NCBI GenBank assembly: GCA_942490925.1
Contig: CALNYX010000017.1
Location: forward strand, 434,001-498,000
Source of the DNA: CALNYX01 sp942490925
Lineage (GTDB): Bacteria > Chlamydiota > Chlamydiia > Chlamydiales > JAAKFR01
Length of the DNA stretch: 64,000 bases
Direction: 5' to 3'
This document shows positions 7,657 to 16,374 of the stretch, piece after piece; position 1 is the stretch's first letter, and the number at the start of each line of letters is the position of its first letter. Below the pieces are notes generated by a model that did not search any database, was not told the origin of the DNA, and saw nothing but the letters and a program-made list of their open reading frames with translations. The translations under genes were made by a program, and so were the position numbers.

Positions 7657-10302
7657 TTGTCGTCACACCCTTTTTCACACGATCCGAAGATGTTGGAATC
7701 AATGCATCGACAATATGTGAAAGATCCTAAGAGCATTGATGCCTCCTGGCGCTATTTTTTCGAAGGGATGAATCTTGTTCAAGAGGGTACTGGTCAAGAT
7801 CTGCGGATTTTTCATCTGATCGATGGTTATCGTCGCTTTGGACATCTTAAAGCGACAAATAATCCCATTGCCATCTCGCAGCACTTAGAACCTCCAGAGC
7901 TCTCTCTTGAGCGTTTTGGATTTAAACAGAGTGATTTGCAAAAGAGTTTTCCTGCTTTTGGAAAAACAGCGACCTTGGAATCGATCATCAAGCAGCTCGA
8001 AACCTATTATTGCGGCTCTTTTGCTGTGGAGTATATGGATTGTCACTACGAGCTGCAAAAATGGATTCAGGAGCGAGTTGAGAAAGAGCCTACGCCTTTA
8101 GAACTTGAGCTCAAGCAGCGGATTTTTCATCATCTCAATCGTGCTGAGGTTTTAGAGCTTTTTTTACACACCAAGTATGTTGGACAGAAACGATTTTCGT
8201 TGGAAGGTGCAGAGAGCTTGATTGCAGTTTTAGCTGAGTTGATCGAAGCGGGAAGCGTTCTTGGAGTAAATGAGATTGTCATGGGTATGGCCCACAGAGG
8301 TCGTCTCAATGTGCTGGCCAATATTTTGAAAAAGTCTTATGCGATGCTCTTTAGCGAGTTTGAAGATTTTGACGATCCTGATTGGACAGGTGGTGATGGA
8401 GATGTGAAGTACCACAAGGGGTATTCGTCAACAGTGAAGACGCAGCATGGTGAGATGCACATCAGCTTGGCTGCCAATCCAAGTCATCTAGAGTCGGTTG
8501 ATTCTGTTGTTCAGGGGAAAGTTTTTGCCAAGCAGATTGCCAAAGCTGATGAAGAGAAAAAACAGACCATGGCGGTACTGGTGCATGGTGAAGCGGCGCT
8601 TGCAGGGCAGGGAATTGTCTATGAAATCTTGCAGATGAACCGGCTTCAAGGGTATGGCACAGGTGGAACGATTCATCTTGTCATCGACAACCAGATTGGT
8701 TTTACAACTGTCGCACGGGAATATCGTTCAACACGCTATTCAACTGACATTGCACGCACATTTGGTTGTCCCGTGTTTCATGTGAATGGAGAAGATCCAG
8801 AGGCGTGTGTACGTGCTGCAATGCTTGCCTTAGAAATTCGGCAAAAGTTTCACAGCGATGTCTTCATCAACATGCTTTGCTTCCGCAAATATGGACATAA
8901 CGAGGGAGATGAACCCTCATTCACACAGCCTAAGCAGTACCAGATCATTCGAAGCAAAAAAAGTGTGCGAGAACACTATCACGATGTGCTTATCGAGCAT
9001 GGAGCTTTGGAAAAAATAATGGCTGAAAAACTCGAAAAAGAATTTCAGGAGGAGTTGCATTATGCCCTTGAACAGATTCAACTCGATAAAAAACGTCAGC
9101 CCGATGAAGCCTTTTCAGGAGTATGGGAGGCTTACCACAAAACTTCCAAGGAAGAGATTTTAGCCTCCTCTAAAACAGGAGTTAGTGAAAAGACATTGCG
9201 AGAGATTGCCACATCCTTTTCGCAAATCCCAGATGGGTTTAATCTGCATCCTAAATTGAAGCGACTTGTGGAAGATCGCCTTAAACGACTTGATGGGAAA
9301 ATTGATTGGGCATTAGCTGAGCATCTTGCATTTGGTTCACTTCTCAATGAGGGGGTCTGCGTGCGCCTTTCAGGCCAAGATAGTCAAAGAGGAACATTTA
9401 CGCAGCGCCATGCCGTTTGGACTGATCAAAAAACAGCTGATCGTTACTATCCACTCTCAAATCTGAAAAAAGATCAGGGCCGTTTTGAGGTTTATAACTC
9501 CTCTCTCAGTGAATTTGGAGTTCTGGGCTTTGAGTTTGGCTATAGCTTGGCAGCGCCAGCAAGTCTTGTGATGTGGGAAGCGCAATTTGGAGATTTTGCC
9601 AATGGTGCGCAGGTGATTATGGACCAATATCTTGCTGGTTCAGCGCAAAAATGGAGTCGCTACTCAGGTTTGGTGCTCCTATTGCCACACGGCTATGAAG
9701 GTCAAGGATCAGAACACTCATCAGCACGCCTTGAGCGCTTTTTACAGCTCGCAGCTGAACAGAACATTCAAGTTGCCTATCCCTCAACCCCTGCGCAGTA
9801 TTTCCATCTCTTGCGAAGACAAGTCCTACGGGAAATTCGCCTTCCACTTGTTGTCATGACACCCAAGGGATTGCTTCGCCATCCAGCTTGCACAAGTACC
9901 CTGGCAGAATTGAGTTCTGGAAGCTTCCAAGAGATCATCGATGAAGGGACAAAAAGTGCGAAACGTCTCTTGCTCTGTTCGGGGCGCATTTACTACGATC
10001 TGATTGAGAAAAAATCCAAAGATGTGGCGATTGTACGTATCGAGCAGCTCTATCCTCTCGCTCATTTAGAAGAGCTCGCCAAGAAATATGCACACGTCAA
10101 AGAGGTTTTTTGGGTGCAAGAAGAGCCACAGAACATGGGGGCCTGGAACTTTTTATACCCCGTTCTCCATGCGCTCTTTGGTCAGGTGAAATATGTTGGG
10201 CGGAAACGAAGTGCTGCAGTAGCAGGCTCTTCCCACAATGCTCACGACAAGGAACAAAAGCGAATCATAAACACGGCATTTGGTGATGAAAAAGAACATT
10301 GA
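7657..10302 (+). CDS. sucA: 2-oxoglutarate dehydrogenase E1 component
   Basis: An 881-residue thiamine-diphosphate enzyme that decarboxylates 2-oxoglutarate in the TCA cycle and passes the succinyl group to SucB. Family landmarks are GMAHRGRLNVLANI, the ThDP/Mg stretch GEAALAGQGIVYE, the loop IDNQIGFTT, YGHNEGDEPSFTQP and the C-terminal transketolase-like part with LPHGYEGQGSEHSSARLERF. It is slightly shorter than the 933-residue E. coli protein. The start is TTG at 7657: no in-frame ATG lies nearer than codon 12, and GATGAGG lies about 6 bases upstream. It heads the sucA-sucB-lpd operon. Confidence 0.95.
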   Translation: MSSHPFSHDPKMLESMHRQYVKDPKSIDASWRYFFEGMNLVQEGTGQDLRIFHLIDGYRRFGHLKATNNPIAISQHLEPPELSLERFGFKQSDLQKSFPAFGKTATLESIIKQLETYYCGSFAVEYMDCHYELQKWIQERVEKEPTPLELELKQRIFHHLNRAEVLELFLHTKYVGQKRFSLEGAESLIAVLAELIEAGSVLGVNEIVMGMAHRGRLNVLANILKKSYAMLFSEFEDFDDPDWTGGDGDVKYHKGYSSTVKTQHGEMHISLAANPSHLESVDSVVQGKVFAKQIAKADEEKKQTMAVLVHGEAALAGQGIVYEILQMNRLQGYGTGGTIHLVIDNQIGFTTVAREYRSTRYSTDIARTFGCPVFHVNGEDPEACVRAAMLALEIRQKFHSDVFINMLCFRKYGHNEGDEPSFTQPKQYQIIRSKKSVREHYHDVLIEHGALEKIMAEKLEKEFQEELHYALEQIQLDKKRQPDEAFSGVWEAYHKTSKEEILASSKTGVSEKTLREIATSFSQIPDGFNLHPKLKRLVEDRLKRLDGKIDWALAEHLAFGSLLNEGVCVRLSGQDSQRGTFTQRHAVWTDQKTADRYYPLSNLKKDQGRFEVYNSSLSEFGVLGFEFGYSLAAPASLVMWEAQFGDFANGAQVIMDQYLAGSAQKWSRYSGLVLLLPHGYEGQGSEHSSARLERFLQLAAEQNIQVAYPSTPAQYFHLLRRQVLREIRLPLVVMTPKGLLRHPACTSTLAELSSGSFQEIIDEGTKSAKRLLLCSGRIYYDLIEKKSKDVAIVRIEQLYPLAHLEELAKKYAHVKEVFWVQEEPQNMGAWNFLYPVLHALFGQVKYVGRKRSAAVAGSSHNAHDKEQKRIINTAFGDEKEH

Positions 10303-11368
10303 AATTCCAGCAATGGGTGAATCGATCTCTGAAGGTGTTATCGGCACTTTTTTAAAAGAAGAGGGAGTTTATGTTTCAGAGAATGAAGAGATCATTGAGA
10401 TTGAAACTGAAAAAGTAAATCAACCTCTTTATGCTCCGGCTTCTGGAACGGTTCATTGGAGCGTTAAGGAAGGGGATGCGCTTCCCATTGGCGCTGTGAT
10501 CGGTCATATCGATACAGATGCTAAGGCTCCTGTTGAAGAAACCAAACCGGTTGAAGTCGAAACCCCTAAAGAAGCAAAGCCAATTGAAACAGTTCTACCA
10601 AAAGCATCTAAAGAAGGGATTCGTCAGTTTTCTCAAGATGAGAAAGTGCCAGTCAAAGAAAAAACAGTTCCTTCTAAATCTGAAAAGCGCGAGCCAATGT
10701 CACGCATTAGAAAGACGATTGCTAACCGCCTCGTTTCTGCCCTTCATGAATCAGCAATGCTCACAACTTTCAACGAAGCTGATATGAGTACCGTCATCTA
10801 TCTGCGCAAAAAACATAAAGAGAGCTTCGTTGAAAAATATGGCGTCAAACTCGGTTTCATGTCCTTTTTTGTCAAAGCTGTTGTTGAAGCTCTCAAAGCC
10901 TATCCTGCCTTTAACTCCTATATCGATGGTGATGATATTATCGAGAGAGCAAATATCGATATTGGCGTGGCAGTCGGTACTGATCGTGGACTTTTTGTCC
11001 CTGTTCTTCGCAACGCTGATCAACTCACCTTTGCAGAAATCGAACAGCAGATTGCTGAATATGCAACAAAAGCTCGGAGTGGAAAACTCGCCATCTCAGA
11101 TCTTGAAGGAGGAAGCTTTACCATCACCAACGGTGGAGTCTATGGCTCTTTACTTTCAACACCAATTCTCAATCCTCCTCAGGTCGGCATTTTGGGAATG
11201 CATAAAATTATGGAAAGAGCTGTTGTTGAAGAGGGTGCGATTGTGAGTCGCCCCATGATGTATCTCGCCCTTAGCTATGATCATCGCATCGTCGATGGAA
11301 AAGAGGCGGTAAGCTTTTTAGTCCGCATGAAAGAAGTCTTGGAAGAACCATCGAGCCTACTGCTATGA
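10286..11368 (+). CDS. sucB: 2-oxoglutarate dehydrogenase E2 (dihydrolipoyl succinyltransferase)
   Basis: A 360-residue E2 protein. The lipoyl domain occupies residues 1-75, with the lipoylated lysine at K43 in ETEKV. A charged linker spans about 80-135, and the catalytic domain from about 138 to the end contains SYDHRIVDGKE, with the active-site His and Asp. The linker shows no recognisable peripheral subunit-binding domain, and the protein is about 45 residues shorter than E. coli SucB. The start is taken as ATG 10286 (in-frame TTG and GTG codons precede it), which overlaps the sucA stop by 17 bases. The stop overlaps lpd in ATGA. Confidence 0.93.
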   Translation: MKKNIEIPAMGESISEGVIGTFLKEEGVYVSENEEIIEIETEKVNQPLYAPASGTVHWSVKEGDALPIGAVIGHIDTDAKAPVEETKPVEVETPKEAKPIETVLPKASKEGIRQFSQDEKVPVKEKTVPSKSEKREPMSRIRKTIANRLVSALHESAMLTTFNEADMSTVIYLRKKHKESFVEKYGVKLGFMSFFVKAVVEALKAYPAFNSYIDGDDIIERANIDIGVAVGTDRGLFVPVLRNADQLTFAEIEQQIAEYATKARSGKLAISDLEGGSFTITNGGVYGSLLSTPILNPPQVGILGMHKIMERAVVEEGAIVSRPMMYLALSYDHRIVDGKEAVSFLVRMKEVLEEPSSLLL

Positions 11369-12726
11369 AAGAATTTGATCTAGTTGTCATTGGAGCTGGT
11401 CCTGGCGGTTATGTCGCAGCTATTCGTGGGGCACAAAAAGGGATGCGCGTTGCCTGCATCGAAAAGAGCCCAACGCTTGGTGGCACTTGCCTCAACGTTG
11501 GTTGCATCCCTTCCAAAGCGCTTCTGCACTCCTCTGAGTATTACGACCGCGTTAAACAAGAGGGGGATGAGCATGGAATTCTCACCTCCGAGCTCAGCGT
11601 TAACCTCACCAAAATGATGCAACGAAAAGAGCGCATCGTAAGCTCGCTCACCAAAGGGATCGAGCTTCTATTTGAAAAGAATAAAATCACGCGAATCGAA
11701 GCAAATGCCAAACTTATTTCAGCAAACCAAGTACAAGCAGGCGATGAAATTCTCACTTTCAAACATCTGATTCTTGCAACAGGTTCCGAGCCGATCGAAC
11801 TTCCATTTCTCCCTTTCGATGAAAAAACAATCCTCAGCTCCACAGGAGCACTCTCTCTAAAAAAGATCCCCAAAAAGATGCTTCTTGTAGGAGCTGGTGT
11901 GATAGGCTTAGAGCTTGGGTCAGTCTACCAGCGTCTCGGAACAGAAGTTGAAGTTGTTGAGATGCTTGATCGTGTCATTCCACCTTTTGATCATGATCTA
12001 TCAAAGCAAGTGGAGAAAATTCTCACAAAGCAGGGCTTTAACTTCCATCTCTCTACCAAAGTGGTTGATGCCAAAAAAGGGAAAGAGTTGACCCTTGACA
12101 ACGGGAAAGTCCTCACTGGAGATCTCACCCTTGTTGCAATAGGACGAAAGCCCTACTACAAAGATCTAGGACTTGAAACGCTCGGCATCGCCACTAAAAA
12201 TGGCCAAGTACAAGTCGATGCCAATTTCCAAACCACCATTCCCAATATCTATGCGATTGGCGATCTGATTGATGGGCCTATGCTCGCGCATAAAGCTTCA
12301 GAAGAGGGTGTTGCTCTTGTTGATTACCTCTCTGGTGAAAGCTCTCACGTCATCTACCCGATCATTCCCAATGTGATGTATACCTGGCCGGAGGTTGCTT
12401 CAGTGGGTCTAAGCGAGAGCGAAGCAAAGTCTGTTGGCCACGATGTACGCATTGGTAAGGCGCCTCTCAAAGCGAATGCACGTGCCAAATGTAGTGGAGA
12501 TTCAGAAGGGCTAGTCAAGCTCGTTGGGGATAAAAAAACAGATCGACTTCTTGGCATGCATATTGTTGCTCCAAATGCTTCAGAGATGATTGGTGAGGGC
12601 ATAGTGGCACTTGATCAGAAGATCACGATCACTGAGCTTGCCCATTTGCCACATGCGCATCCAACCGTTGCTGAAAGCATCAAAGAGGCTGCTCTAGCCC
12701 TTCACAAACAAGCCATCCATTTCTGA
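11365..12726 (+). CDS. lpdA: Dihydrolipoyl dehydrogenase (E3)
   Basis: A 453-residue FAD-dependent disulfide oxidoreductase that reoxidises dihydrolipoamide of SucB using NAD+. Residues 1-40 carry the FAD-binding GAGPGGYVAAIRGAQKG motif, and the redox disulfide is in GGTCLNVGCIPSK. A second Rossmann motif, GAGVIGLELGSVYQRLG, binds NAD. The C-terminal interface domain holds the catalytic HAHPTVAES motif. The last 65 or so codons occur a second time about 1.5 kb downstream (see the fragment at 14084-14285), so this gene's 3' end marks a rearrangement point. Confidence 0.95.
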   Translation: MKEFDLVVIGAGPGGYVAAIRGAQKGMRVACIEKSPTLGGTCLNVGCIPSKALLHSSEYYDRVKQEGDEHGILTSELSVNLTKMMQRKERIVSSLTKGIELLFEKNKITRIEANAKLISANQVQAGDEILTFKHLILATGSEPIELPFLPFDEKTILSSTGALSLKKIPKKMLLVGAGVIGLELGSVYQRLGTEVEVVEMLDRVIPPFDHDLSKQVEKILTKQGFNFHLSTKVVDAKKGKELTLDNGKVLTGDLTLVAIGRKPYYKDLGLETLGIATKNGQVQVDANFQTTIPNIYAIGDLIDGPMLAHKASEEGVALVDYLSGESSHVIYPIIPNVMYTWPEVASVGLSESEAKSVGHDVRIGKAPLKANARAKCSGDSEGLVKLVGDKKTDRLLGMHIVAPNASEMIGEGIVALDQKITITELAHLPHAHPTVAESIKEAALALHKQAIHF

Positions 12727-12865
12727 TCAAAACTTTGTTCTATCAGATTTATTAGCATACCATTACCTATATTTCTAATTATCAATTTGTTGAGCTTCCA
12801 TCTAAAATTTTGTTCTGACATTAATCTCACCAATATCTTCAATAAGGCGGTTTTTAGAGCTTTCC

Positions 12866-12930
12866 TAATTAAAGAGTCTTTGAATAAAATGGGCGTTTGA
12901 GGTAGTCTTATTAAAGAATGCTTTAATAAG
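12866..12930. promoter_or_regulatory. Two operator-like palindromes upstream of fic
   Basis: A perfect 10-bp inverted repeat, CTTATTAAAG (12907-12916) and CTTTAATAAG (12921-12930) around AATG, ends 9 bases before the fic TTG start and overlaps its ribosome-binding region. A second, imperfect copy of the same half-site lies at 12866-12886 (TAATTAAAG, 3-base spacer, CTTTGAATA), about 40 bases upstream. Two related palindromes straddling the probable promoter are typical of a repressor binding site. The Fic protein itself ends in a winged-helix DNA-binding domain, which makes autoregulation the simplest reading. Confidence 0.55.
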
Positions 12931-12939
12931 GGGTGAGGT

Positions 12940-14073
12940 TTGTCTCGAAGTGGCCGTCATATTATACAGCAGAAGGGATATCGTGCATTTATCCCTACTC
13001 CATTACCCCCAACCCCGACAGTTGATTATGATAGTCAACTTTTAGGGCAGGCTGATATTGCTCTTGGTAAGTTAGATACAGTAAGCTTTCTGCTGCCAAA
13101 TATCGACTATATTCTGGCGATGTATGTCCGTAAAGAGGCTCTTTTGAGTTCTCAAATTGAGGGAACCCAGGCTTCTTTGGAGGATATTTTTGATTATGAA
13201 AGTCATCTCGCTGTAAAAAATGTGGATGATATTGAAGAGGTTGTCAATTATATCAGAGCTTTGAATTTTGGAATTAAGAAGCTGGACACATTCCCCATGA
13301 GTGTTCGTTTAATTAAAGAAATTCACGAAATTTTGCTCTCCAATGTTAGAGGGCAAGATAAAACACCAGGGGAATTTAGGAGATCACAAAATTGGATCGC
13401 TCCAGCTGGGGTTTCGTTAAAGGATGCAACTTTTGTCCCTCCTCCACCTCATGAAATGATTGAAGCAATGGGACAGCTCGAATTATTTTTACACAAAGAG
13501 CAAGTTTACCCTGCTTTGGTTAGTTGCGCCCTTATTCACTATCAATTTGAAACGATTCATCCTTTTTTGGATGGAAATGGTCGCTTAGGCCGTCTTTTAA
13601 TCACATTCTACTTGTATTGGAAACAGATCTTGCAAAGACCTCTTCTCTACCTCAGCTATTACTTCAAAATGCATCGCCAAGAGTACTATGACCGTTTGAA
13701 TCTAGTTAGGGAGAAAGGAGATTATGAGCAGTGGGTAGCTTTCTTTTTGAAAGGGGTTATATGGACATCTCATTCAGCTCTTGATTCTGTAAAGAGGATT
13801 TTAGCGATGGTAGCCAAACATAAGCAGCAGTTGGTTCAGGCAAAGATCTCAACTCCTTTGGCTATGAATCTTCTCGATTGTTTGTTTGCTAAACCTTATC
13901 TTTCAATTCAAGAAACTGCAGAAGAATTACAGGTTTCATATCCAACAGCACAATCGCTGGTTCTGCAATTTGAAAAAGCGAACATTTTAAAAGAGATGAC
14001 TGGAAAGAAGCGCGCAAGGCGTTTTTGTTATTGGGAGTATGTTGAGTGCCTCGCAGAGGGGACGCAATTATAG
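12940..14073 (+). CDS. Fic family AMP-transferase-type protein with C-terminal winged helix
   Basis: A 377-residue Fic protein. The catalytic motif H207-P-F-L-D-G-N-G-R-L-G-R matches HPFx(D/E)GNGRxxR, the AMPylation (adenylylation) signature. An N-terminal inhibitory motif, S70-S-Q-I-E74-G, matches (S/T)xxxE(G/N), so this is a class II Fic enzyme that restrains itself through Glu74. Residues about 310-375 (LSIQETAEELQVSYPTAQSL and what follows) form a winged helix-turn-helix. TTG at 12940 is forced as the start because an in-frame TGA precedes it by two codons; GGGGTGAGG serves as Shine-Dalgarno. The layout matches chromosomal Fic regulators widespread in bacteria. No antitoxin gene is adjacent. 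Position between two lpd 3' ends suggests acquisition. Confidence 0.9.
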   Translation: MSRSGRHIIQQKGYRAFIPTPLPPTPTVDYDSQLLGQADIALGKLDTVSFLLPNIDYILAMYVRKEALLSSQIEGTQASLEDIFDYESHLAVKNVDDIEEVVNYIRALNFGIKKLDTFPMSVRLIKEIHEILLSNVRGQDKTPGEFRRSQNWIAPAGVSLKDATFVPPPPHEMIEAMGQLELFLHKEQVYPALVSCALIHYQFETIHPFLDGNGRLGRLLITFYLYWKQILQRPLLYLSYYFKMHRQEYYDRLNLVREKGDYEQWVAFFLKGVIWTSHSALDSVKRILAMVAKHKQQLVQAKISTPLAMNLLDCLFAKPYLSIQETAEELQVSYPTAQSLVLQFEKANILKEMTGKKRARRFCYWEYVECLAEGTQL

Positions 14074-14083
14074 CCAGGCATGC

Positions 14084-14285
14084 TTATTGAGGATAAAAAA
14101 ACAGAGATCGCTTATTAGGAATGCATATCGTTGCTCCAAATGCTTCAGAGATGATTGGAGAGGGTGTTGTGGCACTTGATCAGAAGATCACGATCACTGA
14201 ACTTGCCCATTTACCTCATGCTCACCCAACAGTCGCTGAGAGCATCAAAGAGGCCGCTCTAGCCCTACAAGCTATCCACTTCTAA
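14084..14285 (+). pseudogene. Diverged duplicate of the lpd 3' end
   Basis: This stretch, beginning about 10 bases after the fic stop, repeats the last 65 or so codons of lpd (12529-12726), including the HAHPTVAES motif, and ends in TAA at 14283-14285. It has no start. A 2-base insertion (ACAGAGATCG versus ACAGATCG) breaks the frame near its beginning. Beyond that point the encoded residues are almost identical, with one I-to-V change and a 2-codon deletion, although about 20 codons differ at silent positions. It therefore looks like the end of a separately evolved functional lpd gene rather than a recent copy that decayed. Similarity fades out a few dozen bases past the stop. Confidence 0.85.
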
Positions 14286-14365
14286 TCAAAATTTACTAGA
14301 TCCAGAGACTTATTAACGAATATTTGAGGTGCTCATATTGAAAAAACCTTTAACAAGAGAAGGTC

Positions 14366-15916
14366 TTAAAACCAGCTAACTGCTTCTAAATGAGTAGTCG
14401 CAAGCTTCATCACTAATTGTAGATTTTGAGGGAGATTCGAGATAAGAGCCCGCTGGCAAAAATCCCAATGCTCTCCTTGTAGGGCTAAATCAAAGACAAT
14501 TTTTAATTTGTCCTCTTCAGATAGGTTGACATCCAAATTTTGCTCTCCTTCAATCTCAGATAACCCACAAGTTTTTCTGATGTTAGGCAGGTAATAACCC
14601 GCTATAGCAAACATTGCATCACTGATTTTATATTGAGCAGCAAGTCGTTTGAGTTTTTCAAAACGCTCAACAAATGGCATTTCTAATGCATCATAGTTCA
14701 TCTGATTGCTAACGTAGCCTTCTACCATAATAGAGGGCTGGGGGCAAATATCTTGCGTAAAGTAAATCTGTTCAAATTCGGTAAATCTTTCTTGAGGAGT
14801 CATGGTGGTAGGCAATAAATATGTGGGCTGTCTAAGCCAAACTGCATAATAAAACCAATATAATTTTTCACTCGCTGCAGTACGCAGTGCGTTGATTCTT
14901 TTCCACCGTTCATCAGTTTCAAGGTCAAGAGGAAGTGGTTTGTTGCCTAGTTTATTTTTTGAATATAAGAAAAATAAGCGTTTAAATGCATCCTTATCGC
15001 CGTTTTGAGCCTTTTTGGTAAGGTGGGCGATGCGCTCTTCAAGGGAATAATCACAAGAGAGGTTACCGATGCAGTTATCAGCAAAAACAGAAGAAACATA
15101 GAAATTGGGCTTATCGCCTTCACATTCGATGAGCTCCTGCATCCCTGTTCTTCTCGTGTCTTCGTCTAAGCTGATCCAACTCTGATTATTATGGTAATAG
15201 ATTGTACCTAGCACATAAGGAGTCAATGAATCTACCCTCCAACCAACGATGCGTTTGAGTTCTAAGATTCTGGTGGCTGCTGGTAATTCTAATGAAATTT
15301 TTTGTTCATCATCTCCAAGTGTATTATATTTATAGGCAAAAGGTAGGGCAGACGTAGCTTCCGATACACCTAAATAGGCTAGTTTTTTTAATAGCTGAAG
15401 AGAGCTTGTTGTGTTATTGAAAGGAGCTCTATCTGAAAGAGAAAGTCTCTCAGATATTTTTCTTTCTCTTACCCATGTAGTAAGTTGATAAACAGCATGT
15501 GGCTTTCCCTTAGCAAAGTCGTCTTGCACCATTGTAAGCCACTGTTGGGATAGTTGAGTGCATCCTTCAGAATCGTGGGAACTCTGATGATAGATATACC
15601 AGTTAAATGCGCTTGCTCCTTCTTGGTACATCTGCGTGAGCCATTCTGTTCCAAAGGAGCCCGTTGGCATTAGAGAAGTCTCAAGAACTTCTAGTGAATC
15701 GCTGGTTGTATAGGCCAAACGCATTAATGCTTTTAGATCAACGATTACTCGATCTTTGATTGCTTTAATTCTGGTAGATCGTTCAGCTTGACGGGAGGCA
15801 AAAAAAACTTTACAAACACTTGCGTGTATTGAAGCTTCAGGCTCTGCGGGGTCTTGAAGATATTGAGTAAGGATCGATGCAAATGCGTACTGATAAAGTG
15901 AACAAATTTGGCTCAT
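14366..15916 (-). CDS. Hypothetical protein, helical, possibly Sel1/TPR-like
   Basis: A 516-residue protein of no recognised family. It has no signal peptide or clear membrane segment and looks mainly alpha-helical. Short stretches such as LLKKLAYLGVSEATSALPFAY and HLTKKAQNGDKDAFKRLFFLY have the L..A..G...A...L spacing seen in Sel1-like repeats, but too few are clear to call the family. ATG at 15916 is the only good N-terminal start. A 98-base gap upstream holds an imperfect inverted repeat (15938-15980). The gene stands alone on its strand next to the fic region and may belong to the same accessory patch. Function unknown. Confidence 0.5.
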   Translation of the reverse strand: MSQICSLYQYAFASILTQYLQDPAEPEASIHASVCKVFFASRQAERSTRIKAIKDRVIVDLKALMRLAYTTSDSLEVLETSLMPTGSFGTEWLTQMYQEGASAFNWYIYHQSSHDSEGCTQLSQQWLTMVQDDFAKGKPHAVYQLTTWVRERKISERLSLSDRAPFNNTTSSLQLLKKLAYLGVSEATSALPFAYKYNTLGDDEQKISLELPAATRILELKRIVGWRVDSLTPYVLGTIYYHNNQSWISLDEDTRRTGMQELIECEGDKPNFYVSSVFADNCIGNLSCDYSLEERIAHLTKKAQNGDKDAFKRLFFLYSKNKLGNKPLPLDLETDERWKRINALRTAASEKLYWFYYAVWLRQPTYLLPTTMTPQERFTEFEQIYFTQDICPQPSIMVEGYVSNQMNYDALEMPFVERFEKLKRLAAQYKISDAMFAIAGYYLPNIRKTCGLSEIEGEQNLDVNLSEEDKLKIVFDLALQGEHWDFCQRALISNLPQNLQLVMKLATTHLEAVSWF

Positions 15917-15937
15917 AGGTGGTTAATATTAGTGGAT

Positions 15938-15980
15938 GTTACAAATAATATTCAATTGAATTTACTATATATGTTGTAAC
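15938..15980. repeat. Short inverted repeat containing an end-like copy of the hairpin-element terminus
   Basis: GTTACAA (15938-15944) and TTGTAAC (15974-15980) are inverted around an AT-rich core. The core contains TTCAATTGAATTTACTATA at 15951-15969, which differs in one base from the right end of the hairpin element at 31618-31636. It lies between the cupin stop and the start of the hypothetical gene. It could be a solo or eroded end of that repeat family, or simply an AT-rich hairpin. Confidence 0.4.
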
Positions 15981-16014
15981 TGGAAGTCTCTTATCCAACT
16001 AATACGTAGTATAC

Positions 16015-16374
16015 TTATAGCCAGTCAGGCTGGTCAACGGTTTTGGTTGAAGTAGTCTCTCCGGTATTGATGACTTCTTTCGGTTCAACGAGTAAGACAT
16101 GCGCTTCTTGATCAGCATAGGGGAGATGGTTAACTCCCTTAGGGACAACAAAGAGCTCCCCAGGATTCAGGATGATCTCTTGATCTTCCAGTTTGATCTT
16201 AAGCTGCCCTTTGATAACGAGGAAAAATTCGTCGGCATCGTCATGACAATGCCAGACGAATTTGCCTTTGGCTTTGAAAATTTTAACGTGATTACCGTTA
16301 AGCTCGGCTAGAATTTTGGGAGTCCAGTATTGGTCAAATAATTGAAACTTCTCTTCAATATTGACTTTTTGCAC
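16015..16374 (-). CDS. Small cupin-domain protein
   Basis: A single-domain cupin of about 119 residues. The two cupin motifs are visible: WHCHDDADEFFLVIKGQLKI (HxH...E......G) and PGELFVVPKGVNHLPYADQ (G...P....H), which supply metal ligands in a beta-barrel. Substrate and metal are unknown. The frame opens at 16404, but GTG at 16374 overlaps the upstream TAG by one base (TAGTG) and gives a natural N-terminus (VQKVNIEEKF), so I chose it. It is coupled to the DUF1858-IscA gene and may be in one operon with it and the ferredoxin. Confidence 0.75.
   Translation of the reverse strand: MQKVNIEEKFQLFDQYWTPKILAELNGNHVKIFKAKGKFVWHCHDDADEFFLVIKGQLKIKLEDQEIILNPGELFVVPKGVNHLPYADQEAHVLLVEPKEVINTGETTSTKTVDQPDWL

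Noticed and set aside
7608..7736. Upstream extension of the resB-linked lipoprotein gene to 7736
   Set aside because: It would run into sucA and bury the lipoprotein signal. ATG 7607 gives a proper lipobox.
12940..14073. Fic as part of a toxin-antitoxin pair (FicT/FicA)
   Set aside because: No small antitoxin gene precedes it. The inhibitory (S/T)xxxE(G/N) motif is inside the same protein (class II), so no separate antitoxin is expected.
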